Part shown: piece by piece, positions 56,375 through 64,000 of the stretch
Layout: every line of letters starts with the position of its first letter
How positions within the stretch are numbered: position 1 is the stretch's first letter
From: Actinomyces urinae
Lineage (GTDB): Bacteria > Actinomycetota > Actinomycetes > Actinomycetales > Actinomycetaceae
Direction: 5' to 3'
Length of the DNA: 64,000 nt
Assembly: GCF_900119695.1 (NCBI RefSeq)
Contig: NZ_LT632547.1
Location: 186,001 to 250,000 of the forward strand
The notes under the pieces: model-generated
Database searches by the model: none
The model's input: only the letters and a program-made list of their open reading frames with translations
Told to the model about the DNA's origin: nothing
Made by a program: the position numbers and the translations under genes

Positions 56375-57160
56375 GTGTCAACCCGGCCAGCCCGCAGACG
56401 CCCAGCGATGCTCGCATTTGGAGCTCCCCTGGTGTTTGGGCTCTTCTTGCTCCTTTGCTGGTGGCTGATCACCATTCAAGAGGGCGCCCCGAGCTGGATG
56501 CTTCCCAGCCCTGCCGAGTTCGCTACGCGTCTTATCTCATCGATGTCTAGCACCGATTTGTGGCAAGCACTTTGGGCGACGCTGAAGGAGGCCGCACTCG
56601 GCTCATTCTTCGGCGCCCTCATTGCGCTTCCCATGGCTTACCTGATTTACAGGTCCCAGGTGTTCTCAGCGGCGGTGGAACCATTCCTCGGCGCTACGCA
56701 GGCGATCCCTGCCATCGCGCTAGCTCCGCTACTCGTCCTCTGGGTCGGTTACGGCACGAGCGCCATCGTTGCACTATGCACACTGATGGTTTTCTTCCCC
56801 ATTTTGGTCTCGACCACGGTCGGGCTGCGCCACCTTGACGTGGAAGTCATGGAGGCAGCCAGACTCGACGGAGCATCTGGGCTTACTCTACTGCTCTACA
56901 TGGAAATGCCCCTCGCACTACCTTCAATCCTGGCTGGTCTGCGCAACGGTTTCACCCTGTCGGTGACCGGCGCTGTAGTTGGAGAGATGGTTATGGGAGG
57001 GGCCGGACTTGGAACGGTCCTCACCGTGCAACGTAACAGTTTAGATACCAGCGGAATGTTTGTGACTATCTCACTTCTGTGCGTAATGGCGATGACGGTT
57101 TATTCCTTGATTTATACGGTGGAGCGCAAATCGAAGCTCGTGAATACATCTCGTCGATAA
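56375..57160 (+). CDS. ribX: ABC transporter permease, FMN-riboswitch controlled (RibX-like)
   Basis: A 261-residue SsuC/ThiX-type permease with about six TM segments and the ATPase-contact (EAA) loop EAARLDGASGLTLLL at ~165-180. Placed directly under an FMN riboswitch and followed by a THI5/NMT1-type binding lipoprotein, it fits the predicted RibXY riboflavin importer known from other bacteria. No ATPase gene is present in the operon. The GTG start at 56375 has no strong ribosome binding site; the possible GAGGA is 15 bases away and overlaps the regulatory stem. The substrate is inferred from the riboswitch, not from the protein itself. Confidence 0.8.
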   Translation: MSTRPARRRPAMLAFGAPLVFGLFLLLCWWLITIQEGAPSWMLPSPAEFATRLISSMSSTDLWQALWATLKEAALGSFFGALIALPMAYLIYRSQVFSAAVEPFLGATQAIPAIALAPLLVLWVGYGTSAIVALCTLMVFFPILVSTTVGLRHLDVEVMEAARLDGASGLTLLLYMEMPLALPSILAGLRNGFTLSVTGAVVGEMVMGGAGLGTVLTVQRNSLDTSGMFVTISLLCVMAMTVYSLIYTVERKSKLVNTSRR

Positions 57161-57178
57161 TCCTGGAGAGGGAAAATA

Positions 57179-58207
57179 ATGTTTTTGAAGCGGCTTGCAC
57201 TACCAGCGTTGGCACTTGGTGCGCTTGTTCTTGCCGGGTGTTCTTCGCCCGCTGGAGATCCAGCTGAGGGTCCAACGGAGGGTAGTGAGAATACCGCCAG
57301 CCCCGTCACGCTGGGCCTTACCTACATCCCAAACGTCCAGTTTGCTCCCGCATACGTAGGCGTTGAAGAAGGATATTTTGCCGGCGAGGGAGCTGATGTG
57401 ACGATCCGCCACCACGGTTCTGACGAGGGCTTGTTCACCGCCCTCTTTGCAGGTGAAGAGGACATGGTGGTGGCCACTGGTGATGAGATGGCTATTGCAA
57501 GGTCGCAGGGTATGGACCTGGTATCTGTGGGCCAGTATTACGCGAAGTACCCGGTCGCGGTGATCGTCAAGGAAGACTCGGATATCAAGAGCTTCGAGGA
57601 CCTGCGTGGGCGTAAGGTTGGCCTGCCGGGCGAGTTCGGTTCCAACTGGTACGGCCTGCTGTCTGCCCTGGCCGCGCACAACATGAGCGTGAATGACATC
57701 GAACTAACCTCGATTGGTTTCACCCAGCTTGCTGCTCTCCAGGCGGGAGAAGTAGAGGCTGTTGTGGGCTTCACCAATAACGATACGGTCCAGTTTGGGC
57801 TTGCGAATGTGGGTGTGCGTGAGCTTGAGATGTCGCCAGAAGGCGGGTTACCGCTTATCGGTGCCAACGTTGTTACGACCTCGAAGTTTGCAAGTGAGAA
57901 TCCCGACTTGGTTAAGGCAGTTCTGGAAGGCCTTCGCCAGGCTAAGCAGCTGTGCGTTGATGATCCGGATAAAGCTGTTGAAGTGACCAAGGGGTACGAT
58001 CCGAATCTGTCTGCTCCCGGTGCAACGGATGCGGCAAAGGCGACTCTCGTTGCTACCAATAAGCTGTTTGAAAAGGACGGCGAAGTGACGATGCGCCAGG
58101 ATCTGGATACTTGGGCGGCCATGCTGGCCTTCTTGGCAACGCAGGATGGCTTGCTAGCATCTGACGTTAAACTCGATGAAACGGTGACTAACGACTTTGT
58201 TAAGTAG
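57179..58207 (+). CDS. ribY: Substrate-binding lipoprotein, riboflavin importer (RibY-like, NMT1/THI5 family)
   Basis: A 342-residue exported lipoprotein. A signal peptide ends in the lipobox LAGCSS (Cys ~21), followed by a low-complexity Gly/Glu/Pro linker, then the NMT1/THI5 fold with LGLTYIPNVQFAPAYVG, GRKVGLPGEFGSNW and a C-terminal helical part. Related proteins bind thiamine precursors (ThiY) or flavins; the FMN riboswitch suggests riboflavin. GAGAGGGAAAATA precedes the ATG, 18 bases after the permease. A strong terminator ends the operon. Confidence 0.85.
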   Translation: MFLKRLALPALALGALVLAGCSSPAGDPAEGPTEGSENTASPVTLGLTYIPNVQFAPAYVGVEEGYFAGEGADVTIRHHGSDEGLFTALFAGEEDMVVATGDEMAIARSQGMDLVSVGQYYAKYPVAVIVKEDSDIKSFEDLRGRKVGLPGEFGSNWYGLLSALAAHNMSVNDIELTSIGFTQLAALQAGEVEAVVGFTNNDTVQFGLANVGVRELEMSPEGGLPLIGANVVTTSKFASENPDLVKAVLEGLRQAKQLCVDDPDKAVEVTKGYDPNLSAPGATDAAKATLVATNKLFEKDGEVTMRQDLDTWAAMLAFLATQDGLLASDVKLDETVTNDFVK

Positions 58208-58226
58208 TTAGCTCAGTGTTCTATTG

Positions 58227-58260
58227 GTGGGCGCGGACTCGTTCCGCGCCCACTTTTCGT
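58227..58260 (+). terminator. Terminator after ribY
   Basis: Perfect 11-base stem GTGGGCGCGGA / TCCGCGCCCAC, loop CTCGT, followed by TTTTCGTT. Confidence 0.88.
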
Positions 58261-58273
58261 TATCATCAATTTC
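58261..58273 (+). promoter_or_regulatory. Leaderless-type promoter of hisE (-10 TATCAT)
   Basis: TATCAT (58261-58266) is 7 bases before the ATG at 58274, right after the ribY terminator; no ribosome binding site. Confidence 0.45.
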
Positions 58274-58537
58274 ATGAAGACATTTGAGGAACTTTTCAAC
58301 GAACTATCCACCAAAGCGGTAACGAGGCCGGAAGGCTCTGGAACGGTCGCGGAGCTTGATGCGGGCGTCCATGCGATCGGGAAGAAGATTGTTGAGGAGG
58401 CTGCCGAGGTGTGGATGGCCTGTGAATACGAGTCGGATGACGACGCCGCGCTTGAGATTTCGCAGCTGCTCTACCACACGCAGGTGATGATGGTTAAAAA
58501 AGGTATTTCCCTAGAAGATATTTATAGGAAGCTCTAA
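58274..58537 (+). CDS. hisE: Phosphoribosyl-ATP pyrophosphatase
   Basis: An 87-residue MazG-like all-alpha enzyme for the second step of histidine synthesis. The metal-binding [12 protein letters not shown] and ISQLLYH segments are present. Its stop shares a base with the hisG ATG. hisE-hisG pairs near rpe are a known actinobacterial arrangement. Confidence 0.95.
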   Translation: MKTFEELFNELSTKAVTRPEGSGTVAELDAGVHAIGKKIVEEAAEVWMACEYESDDDAALEISQLLYHTQVMMVKKGISLEDIYRKL

Positions 58538-59382
58538 TGCTAAGAATTGCTGTTCCCAATAAGGGCTCACTTCACGAAGCGGCAGTAGAGATGCTGCGCG
58601 AATCTGGATACAAGGTGAACCGCAGAGGCAAGGAATTGGTGCTCGTTGACAATCTCAACGACGTCGAACTGTTCCTGCTACGTCCGCGCGATATTGCGGT
58701 TTACGTGGGTAAAGGCACGATTCAGGTTGGTATTACCGGACGTGACCTCCTGCTTGACTCCGGTGCGCCTGCCGTCGAGTTCCAACAGCTCGGGTTTGCC
58801 AGGTCAAAGTTCCGCTTTGCGGCTCCTGCGGGCAAAATGAGCGAGCTGCGTGACATCGAGGGCAAGCGCGTGGCGTCCTCGTATGACCATCTTGTGAAGC
58901 AGTTCTTGGAAAAAGAGGGCGTTGACGCAGAGGTTGTGCACTTAGATGGAGCAGTAGAATCCTCCGTTCAGCTGGGCGTTGCGGACGTGATTGCCGATGT
59001 TGTAGAGACGGGCTCAACGCTACGAGCCGCGGGATTGGAAGTGTTTGGTCCAATCCTGCTGCAGTCCGAGGCCATCTTGATTGGGCGTGAGGAATACCGC
59101 GACGATCCGCAGGTAAAGGTCCTTCAGCGCCGCCTGGATGGCGTGATGCGCGCGCACGCAAACGTACTGGTCGATTACAACGTGCACGAGCGGGACATGG
59201 CCGCGGCAGTTGCAGTGGCGCCAGGTTTTGAATCGCCCACGATCTCGCCACTTGCTGACTCGAACTGGCTGGCAGTTCGCGTGGTGGTTCCACGCGGCGA
59301 CATCAACCGCGTGATGGATGAGCTCTATGATGCGGGTGCCCGCGGCATCCTGGTTACAGAGCTTTCAGCCTCGCGCCTCTAG
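58537..59382 (+). CDS. hisG: ATP phosphoribosyltransferase (long form)
   Basis: A 281-residue enzyme for the first, feedback-controlled step of histidine synthesis. It includes the catalytic domains (IAVPNKGSL at the start, [13 protein letters not shown], and the PRPP-binding [19 protein letters not shown]) and the C-terminal ACT-like regulatory domain that binds histidine, so it does not need HisZ. Complete. Confidence 0.96.
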   Translation: MLRIAVPNKGSLHEAAVEMLRESGYKVNRRGKELVLVDNLNDVELFLLRPRDIAVYVGKGTIQVGITGRDLLLDSGAPAVEFQQLGFARSKFRFAAPAGKMSELRDIEGKRVASSYDHLVKQFLEKEGVDAEVVHLDGAVESSVQLGVADVIADVVETGSTLRAAGLEVFGPILLQSEAILIGREEYRDDPQVKVLQRRLDGVMRAHANVLVDYNVHERDMAAAVAVAPGFESPTISPLADSNWLAVRVVVPRGDINRVMDELYDAGARGILVTELSASRL

Positions 59383-59398
59383 AGCACCTGCGGCCTAG

Positions 59399-60517
59399 TT
59401 AGCGGGCTTGCCGCCCACTAGCGGCGTAGATCCCAGCGGCACTTGCAGCGGCGAATGCGAGCGCGTCCTCGCTCAATCCTCTACTCATCGTTCGAAGTGG
59501 AACAGTTGCGTGTTTGAGACAGGCGAGGGCGCTCCTGCTGCTCACGCGGTGCACGATATGACGCTGCGCGACCGCTCGGGCGCCATTCTCAAGTGCGGTT
59601 TTTGCCACCTCGGATAGGTTAAGAGAATTGCTATCCACGATGGGCACGTCAAGCTGAATGAGCATCAGCTGGTTCAGCACTGAGAGCGTGTGGTGGGAGA
59701 TCCCCAGGTGTTTTGGGCGTGGATCTGCCTGCGAGGCACGCACAACGGGAATGGGTTTGCCGCCAAGAGCGTGCGCCACGTGGAGGGCCTGGGCGGTGGC
59801 CGTGCCAGAAAAGCCCCAACGGGTGGCGGTTCCGAGATTGCCGGGTCCTTGAGCCACCACTATGTAGTCGGCCTTCGCCACGTGGCGGGCTGCTAGAAGA
59901 GCCGATGGCATGGAGGCAGCCTCGAGGTCGCCTCCAAAGCTTTGCCCGCTGGTGATAGTGCAATCGAGGTCTGCGCACTCCCTCATTTTTGCGATGCTCA
60001 TGGAGAACGCGAGGGGAAGGGCGGCTGTATCATCCCAGACGTATGCGATGCGTGCAGTGGGAATTTGGCTGCGAATTCCTGCCACTACGGCAGGAACAGC
60101 CGAATGCAGGTCCGCTACAAGTACGGGAGCTCCTTCAAGGGAGATGGCCTCAGCCATGATGTGGTGATGCGGAGAGGCCGGCTCTTCAACACTTTGTACC
60201 ACGTGCTGGTGGGGCATGTAGCGGGCCTTCACGATGTGGCCGGCCGCGGGCAAGGAATCGGCGGGTAGCCGAGAGCAAGATAGAACCGTGGCGTAGCCTC
60301 CCGTGCCAAGGTTCTTTGCCAGTGCGGAGCAGTCGATCCGAATGTCATCGCCGACCCCGATTTGTCCAACCAGCTCAGTAAGGGCGACGGCGCGGACGGT
60401 TTTGCCAGGCAGAAAGCATGTGGCGTATTCGGGCGCGGCCGTGATTTGTGCGTCGAGTTCAGTGGCGCGGCCCCAGGAACGCGCGAGTTTCAAGACCTTG
60501 GCATTTCGTTGCAACAC
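59399..60517 (-). CDS. DUF3866 family protein
   Basis: A 372-residue protein of an actinobacterial family of unknown function. It carries a Rossmann-like Gly-rich region, VVAQGPGNLGTATRWGFSGTA, near residue 225, and HLGISHHT near 275; no TM segment or signal peptide is seen. Genes of this family are often next to pafB-pafC-tatA-tatC, as here, but divergent. The GTG start at 60517 follows TATGCT by 6 bases, so it is probably leaderless. Do not read an enzymatic role into the Gly-rich motif without further evidence. Confidence 0.75.
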   Translation of the reverse strand: MLQRNAKVLKLARSWGRATELDAQITAAPEYATCFLPGKTVRAVALTELVGQIGVGDDIRIDCSALAKNLGTGGYATVLSCSRLPADSLPAAGHIVKARYMPHQHVVQSVEEPASPHHHIMAEAISLEGAPVLVADLHSAVPAVVAGIRSQIPTARIAYVWDDTAALPLAFSMSIAKMRECADLDCTITSGQSFGGDLEAASMPSALLAARHVAKADYIVVAQGPGNLGTATRWGFSGTATAQALHVAHALGGKPIPVVRASQADPRPKHLGISHHTLSVLNQLMLIQLDVPIVDSNSLNLSEVAKTALENGARAVAQRHIVHRVSSRSALACLKHATVPLRTMSRGLSEDALAFAAASAAGIYAASGRQAR

Positions 60518-60546
60518 ACGCCTAGCATAGCGGTTAGGGTGAGATC
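60518..60546. promoter_or_regulatory. 29-bp divergent promoter (DUF3866 gene / pafB)
   Basis: Plus strand: TAGGGT (60535-60540), 6 bases before the pafB ATG (60547). Minus strand: TATGCT (60529 down to 60524), 6 bases before the DUF3866 GTG (60517). The two -10 elements face away from each other within one short gap, so both transcripts are predicted to be leaderless and to compete for polymerase. Confidence 0.5.
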
Positions 60547-61437
60547 ATGAGTGTTGATACGTCGCGAGGACAGCGCCTTCTAGGCCTGGTTCTGGCATTG
60601 TCTAGGCGCGAGCTCGGGCTGACCGCGGCCCAGATTTTTAACCTCGTTCCCGGATATGAGGTGCAGGATTCGGCGCGTGAGCGCCTGTTCACTCGCGATA
60701 AGGCTACGTTGAAAGACATGGGGTTCAATCTCAAAACCCGTGTAAATCACGAGGGCAATGAGATTTACGTTCTTAAAAAGGGCACGGGTATCGAAGCTGA
60801 TTTGACGCCCGTAGAAGAGCTTCTAGTGCACGCAGCCGGGGGACTTTGGTCAAAAGAAAGGGAGCCAAACTTCTCCGCTCGCCTGCACGCGATCTTGAAT
60901 AATCCGGGAAGCATGCCGCAAACCAGTTTAAGTGGACTGCGAGCCGTGGCCGCCTTCGCTCGGGCAGTGACCGAGGGAAAACCGGTAGTTTTCACTTACA
61001 ACAAGGCGTATAGCGAATCGCTTAGACGAACAGTTGAGCCGTGGTACCTGTTCCTCCAAGACGGGAACTTGTACATGTGCGGATTTGATCGCGGGCGCCA
61101 AGAAAAGCGTACTTTCAGGCTCTCTCGCGTCGATGAGGACAACATTGAGATTCTGGAAGAACCCATCTCTACTGCCCCTTCACCAGATGATGACCGTGGC
61201 CTCTTCCTCGTAACTCCACAACTTGCGATTAAAGAGGGAGCGGCTCTACTGACTAGGCAGCACACAAGTCTTACCGATGTGCAGGCTCCGCAGGGCTGGG
61301 AGATCCATGAGGGCAGAGCCGGTTCCCTCGGGGTCTGGTTAGAGCGTCTATTGGGCGAGATCGACAATATCGTGGTGCTTGGGCCGCCAGCATTGGTGCG
61401 CACCGTGGACCGCAGGATCGACGCATTGGGGGAGTAG
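60547..61437 (+). CDS. pafB: PafB-like WYL-domain transcription regulator
   Basis: A 296-residue protein with an N-terminal helix-turn-helix (~5-75) and a WYL domain (PWYLFLQDG, RTFRLSRVD) in the middle. In mycobacteria PafB and PafC form a heterodimer that activates the LexA-independent DNA damage response. The stop overlaps the GTG of pafC (GTAGTG), so the pair is co-translated. The Pup-proteasome genes that precede pafBC in many actinobacteria are not present here. Confidence 0.9.
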   Translation: MSVDTSRGQRLLGLVLALSRRELGLTAAQIFNLVPGYEVQDSARERLFTRDKATLKDMGFNLKTRVNHEGNEIYVLKKGTGIEADLTPVEELLVHAAGGLWSKEREPNFSARLHAILNNPGSMPQTSLSGLRAVAAFARAVTEGKPVVFTYNKAYSESLRRTVEPWYLFLQDGNLYMCGFDRGRQEKRTFRLSRVDEDNIEILEEPISTAPSPDDDRGLFLVTPQLAIKEGAALLTRQHTSLTDVQAPQGWEIHEGRAGSLGVWLERLLGEIDNIVVLGPPALVRTVDRRIDALGE

Positions 61438-62369
61438 TGACTAATCCAAACAAAGACACGCTCATGTTCACGATCCTCGCCTGGTTGCAAGAGGTCGGTG
61501 GCGCAGAGGTAAGCGAGATCGCGGCTCGCTTTGGAGTGAGCGAAAATTCCGTGCGTGCCGCAGTGGTGACCCTGGGGGAGGCGTGGTTTGGTGATGGGGC
61601 GCCGGATCAAGACCTCGGGCTGGACTGGTCCATGTTCGAAGAGAGCAACTACGTCACTTTCCAAGACATGAACCGGGTGAGTGAAAAGATTGGTCTGTCT
61701 GATGATGAAACGATCGGTTTCGTAACCGGCCTTATCTTCTTGTCCTACCTTCTTCCCGCTGACATGCGCGAAACCGCTTTCAGTGCGGCCCTTAAACTAC
61801 TTGCCCCGCGCGGTCTAAAACTGGACTTTTCCAAACTGGTTTCGTTTGAAGATGAGGAGGTTGCAAGCCATCGCGAAACTATCCAGCAGGCGATTAAGAA
61901 TAGCAGTTCACTTCAGTTCAAATACGTGAGCAACGCAAATCATCTGAGTGAACGAAATGTGTTCCCGCTGAGCTTGCGTCAGGCTGGACCAAACTGGGTC
62001 GTGGAAACGATAGATCTGGATAAGTCCGAAAAACGCGTGTTCCGCCTGGACCGGATGGAGAACATCCGGGTTGGTGGGGAGGTGGCGTCCACCGAGGCGG
62101 GCGGGGATGATCGAGGCGTGAAAGTCTGGATGTTTATCGAGCCGCAGGGACGGGCTGCTATAGAGACAAACGCTACGATCAAGCAGTACAAGAAGAGGAC
62201 GCGCGCGATATACGAGGTTTTTGACGAGCAGTGGATGGCAACGCAGATGCTGATGGTAGCTCCGTGGATTGAGGATACGAACCGACCCGATATTTTGGCG
62301 AAGGCAAGAGAGCGGGCGAAGACGGCGCGCACCAACCGCGACTTCTTTCGCGCCGAGTGGAATCGGTAA
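61437..62369 (+). CDS. pafC: PafC-like WYL-domain transcription regulator
   Basis: A 310-residue partner of PafB. The N-terminal winged helix-turn-helix (EVSEIAARFGVSENSVRAAV) is followed by a WYL domain (NVFPLSLRQAG, KRVFRLDRMENI) and a C-terminal region with WMATQMLMVAPWIE. GTG start overlapping the pafB stop. TAGAAT at 62372-62377, just after its stop, may be a promoter for tatA-tatC. Confidence 0.9.
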   Translation: MTNPNKDTLMFTILAWLQEVGGAEVSEIAARFGVSENSVRAAVVTLGEAWFGDGAPDQDLGLDWSMFEESNYVTFQDMNRVSEKIGLSDDETIGFVTGLIFLSYLLPADMRETAFSAALKLLAPRGLKLDFSKLVSFEDEEVASHRETIQQAIKNSSSLQFKYVSNANHLSERNVFPLSLRQAGPNWVVETIDLDKSEKRVFRLDRMENIRVGGEVASTEAGGDDRGVKVWMFIEPQGRAAIETNATIKQYKKRTRAIYEVFDEQWMATQMLMVAPWIEDTNRPDILAKARERAKTARTNRDFFRAEWNR

Positions 62370-62407
62370 AGTAGAATGAACTTGGTATTTCGCATTTTGG
62401 AGGAAAC

Positions 62408-62602
62408 ATGGGCGCATTTAAACCCTCGCACATCATTGTGCTTCTGATTATCTTGATCATCGTTTTTGGTGCGTCAAAGCTACCTGAGATTGCAAAGAAC
62501 CTCGGTAAGTCCGCGAAGGTTTTGAAGAAGGAAATGAAGGAGCTAACAGACGAAGAGCAACCTTCTCCAAAGCCTTCCGATTCGGATGAAGAAGCTAAAT
62601 AA
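62408..62602 (+). CDS. tatA: Twin-arginine translocase subunit TatA
   Basis: A 64-residue protein with one N-terminal TM segment, the FGASKLPEIAKNLGKS amphipathic helix and an acidic tail, as in TatA. It forms the variable pore for folded Tat substrates. GGAGG precedes the ATG. Eleven bases separate it from tatC. Confidence 0.95.
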   Translation: MGAFKPSHIIVLLIILIIVFGASKLPEIAKNLGKSAKVLKKEMKELTDEEQPSPKPSDSDEEAK

Positions 62603-62613
62603 CGCTACAGGTT

Positions 62614-63438
62614 ATGGCGAAGCTTACGAAACGTGATCCCGAGGGGCGAATGCCCCTCGTTGATCATTTAAGGGAAGCTCGGCGCCGCCTCATTTACATC
62701 CTTCTAGGTATTACGGTGGGGGCGGTGGCCGGCTGGTTCCTCTACCCCTACATTTTTGACTATATGTCGCAGCCCTTGCGTGATTTGCGTGCCCGCGGTG
62801 TCAGCGCGGATCTCAACTTCGAGACGGTCTCAGCCGCTTTTGATTTGAAGCTGAAAATTTCGCTGTTTGCGGGCTTCGTTCTCACAACGCCGTGGTGGGT
62901 TTACCAGATCTGGGCCTACATCGCACCCGCCTTGAAAAGACGGGAAAAGATGTACGCGGTGATATTCACTATCGCCGGTGCGCTCCTGTTCGCTACGGGT
63001 GCCGGATTCGGCATCTGGATCATGCCACACGCGGTCAGTATCCTCACATCGTTCGCGCCAAACTCAGCCGTCATGCTTATGCGCTCCTCCATGTATTTCA
63101 GCTTCTACATGCGGCTCGTGATTGTGTTCGGCATATCGTTTTTGGTGCCCCTCGCGATGGTTGGTTTGAACCAGATGAACGTGCTACGCGCCTCTTCGAT
63201 GCTAAAGGCATGGCGCTGGGCGGTAGTGTCTGCATTCGTGTTTACAGCCCTTGCTAACCCGTTGCCGGACCCGTGGAACATGACGTTCCAAGCGCTGGCC
63301 ATGCTAGCTCTTTACTTTGTAGCAGTGGGTATTTCCTATATTCATGACCGGCGACGTGATAGGAAGATGGCGAAGGAAGAGGCTGAACTGGATGCCGCGC
63401 TGGCGCGGCTAGACGTGAAGGATGGTAGCGCGGAATGA
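62614..63438 (+). CDS. tatC: Twin-arginine translocase subunit TatC
   Basis: A 274-residue polytopic protein with six TM segments that recognises twin-arginine signal peptides. MPLVDHLREARRRL at the N-terminus and LTTPWWVYQIWAYIAPAL are family signatures. The cytoplasmic C-tail is charged. Its stop overlaps the ATG of the helicase gene. No tatB is next to it; in Gram-positives TatA can serve both roles. Confidence 0.95.
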   Translation: MAKLTKRDPEGRMPLVDHLREARRRLIYILLGITVGAVAGWFLYPYIFDYMSQPLRDLRARGVSADLNFETVSAAFDLKLKISLFAGFVLTTPWWVYQIWAYIAPALKRREKMYAVIFTIAGALLFATGAGFGIWIMPHAVSILTSFAPNSAVMLMRSSMYFSFYMRLVIVFGISFLVPLAMVGLNQMNVLRASSMLKAWRWAVVSAFVFTALANPLPDPWNMTFQALAMLALYFVAVGISYIHDRRRDRKMAKEEAELDAALARLDVKDGSAE

Positions 63439-64000
63439 ATCAGGAACTCTCCGCTGCCGAGCGCTACCGGGCGGCGAAAAAACGAAACGAGTATGCGCGC
63501 ACTGCGCGCGCCCAATTTGCCAGCCAGTTTGATTTTGAGCTGGACGATTTTCAGCTTGCCGCTCTAGAAGTGGTAGAGGATGGACGTAGCGTTCTTGTTG
63601 CGGCTCCAACGGGTTCAGGCAAAACCGTGGTGGGGGAGTTCGCCCTCCACATGGCGCTGCGGCGGCAACAGCGAGCGTTCTACACCACGCCTATTAAGGC
63701 CCTGTCGAACCAAAAGTACCTCGAGTTCGTGGCCGAGCTTGGAAGTGAAAATGTTGGATTACTAACTGGCGACACTTCGCTTAATGCAGATGCTCCCGTG
63801 GTGGTTATGACCACCGAGGTTGCGCGTAACATGATCTATTCGGGTACAGACCTGACTGATCTTGGTGCGGTAGTGCTCGATGAGGTCCACTATCTGGCTG
63901 ATCGTTTCCGCGGACCGGTGTGGGAAGAAGTAATCATTCACATGCCAAGCCACGTCCAAATCGTCGCTCTTTCGGCAACGGTGTCGAATGCGGAGGAGTT
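63435..64000 (+). CDS. helY: HelY-like Ski2-family RNA helicase, N-terminal part
   Basis: The first ~188 residues of a large DExH helicase that runs off the window. FELDDFQLAALE, Walker A APTGSGKT, the TTPIKALSNQK motif Ia, VLDEVHYLADRFRG (motif II) and LSATVSN (motif III) are visible. The family, including mycobacterial HelY, acts on RNA and is found downstream of tatC in many actinobacteria. ATG 63435 overlaps the tatC stop by 4 bases (ATGA). Confidence 0.9.
   Translation, partial: MNQELSAAERYRAAKKRNEYARTARAQFASQFDFELDDFQLAALEVVEDGRSVLVAAPTGSGKTVVGEFALHMALRRQQRAFYTTPIKALSNQKYLEFVAELGSENVGLLTGDTSLNADAPVVVMTTEVARNMIYSGTDLTDLGAVVLDEVHYLADRFRGPVWEEVIIHMPSHVQIVALSATVSNAEE

Noticed and set aside
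1-64000. CRISPR arrays, tRNAs, rRNAs, insertion sequences, prophage
   Set aside because: No regularly spaced repeats, cloverleaf signatures, transposase motifs or phage structural genes were found on reading either strand.

Overview
The window is a gene-dense, almost fully coding piece of chromosome from a Gram-positive actinobacterium of moderately high GC (roughly 55-60% by eye). The phylum follows from the phosphatidylinositol-mannoside start genes (PIP synthase, PatA-like acyltransferase, PimA-like mannosyltransferase), the pafB-pafC-tatA-tatC-HelY-like order, a PriA without visible helicase motifs, the M. tuberculosis-type PyrF, the actinobacterial DUF3866 protein and the zinc-free S4. 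The small housekeeping clusters fit an Actinomycetaceae-like lineage, but genus cannot be fixed from this sequence. No rRNA, tRNA, CRISPR array, insertion sequence or prophage was seen, and no gene-free stretch exceeds 300 bases.

Layout. 1-3.4 kb: PIM lipid genes, a LemA-like membrane protein and a NUDIX hydrolase. 3.4-6.5 kb: yebC-ruvC-ruvA-ruvB (Holliday junction repair). 6.6-13.1 kb: yajC-secD-secF-apt, then rel. 13.2-16.8 kb: a DUF349 protein (minus), a metallo-beta-lactamase-fold hydrolase and hisS. 16.8-24.5 kb: an accessory-looking block of two tandem dynamin-like GTPases, an orphan Dam-type adenine methylase, a DEAD-box helicase and an MFS transporter. 24.7-34.2 kb: aspS, yciO, rarA, rpsD, alaS, ruvX, mltG. 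34.2-40.2 kb: aroE, a short prepilin peptidase, aroC-aroK-aroB, a degenerate shikimate-kinase paralogue, efp, nusB. 40.2-50.98 kb: a PyrR-controlled pyrimidine operon (pyrR-pyrB-pyrC-carA'-carB-pyrF) continuing into gmk, rpoZ, coaBC, metK. 51-58.2 kb: priA, fmt, rsmB, rpe, then an FMN riboswitch in front of a permease and a binding lipoprotein. 58.3-64 kb: hisE-hisG, DUF3866 (minus), pafB-pafC, tatA-tatC and the start of a HelY-like helicase.

Main points of interest. (1) carA encodes only the N-terminal domain of the carbamoyl-phosphate synthase small subunit; the glutaminase domain is absent and an intact carB starts at once, suggesting ammonia-dependent synthesis or a glutaminase encoded elsewhere. 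(2) Where several actinobacteria carry riboflavin biosynthesis genes (after rsmB-rpe), this genome has an FMN riboswitch driving a RibXY-like importer with no ATPase gene beside it. (3) A PyrR-binding hairpin covers the pyrR ribosome binding site. (4) The paralogue after aroB keeps the P-loop but has lost key shikimate-pocket residues. (5) At least nine genes have a TANNNT hexamer 5-7 bases before the start codon and so are predicted to be leaderless, including a 29-bp divergent promoter between the DUF3866 gene and pafB.

Bases are read directly from the sequence. Functions rest on family motifs recognised by eye; no database search was run.
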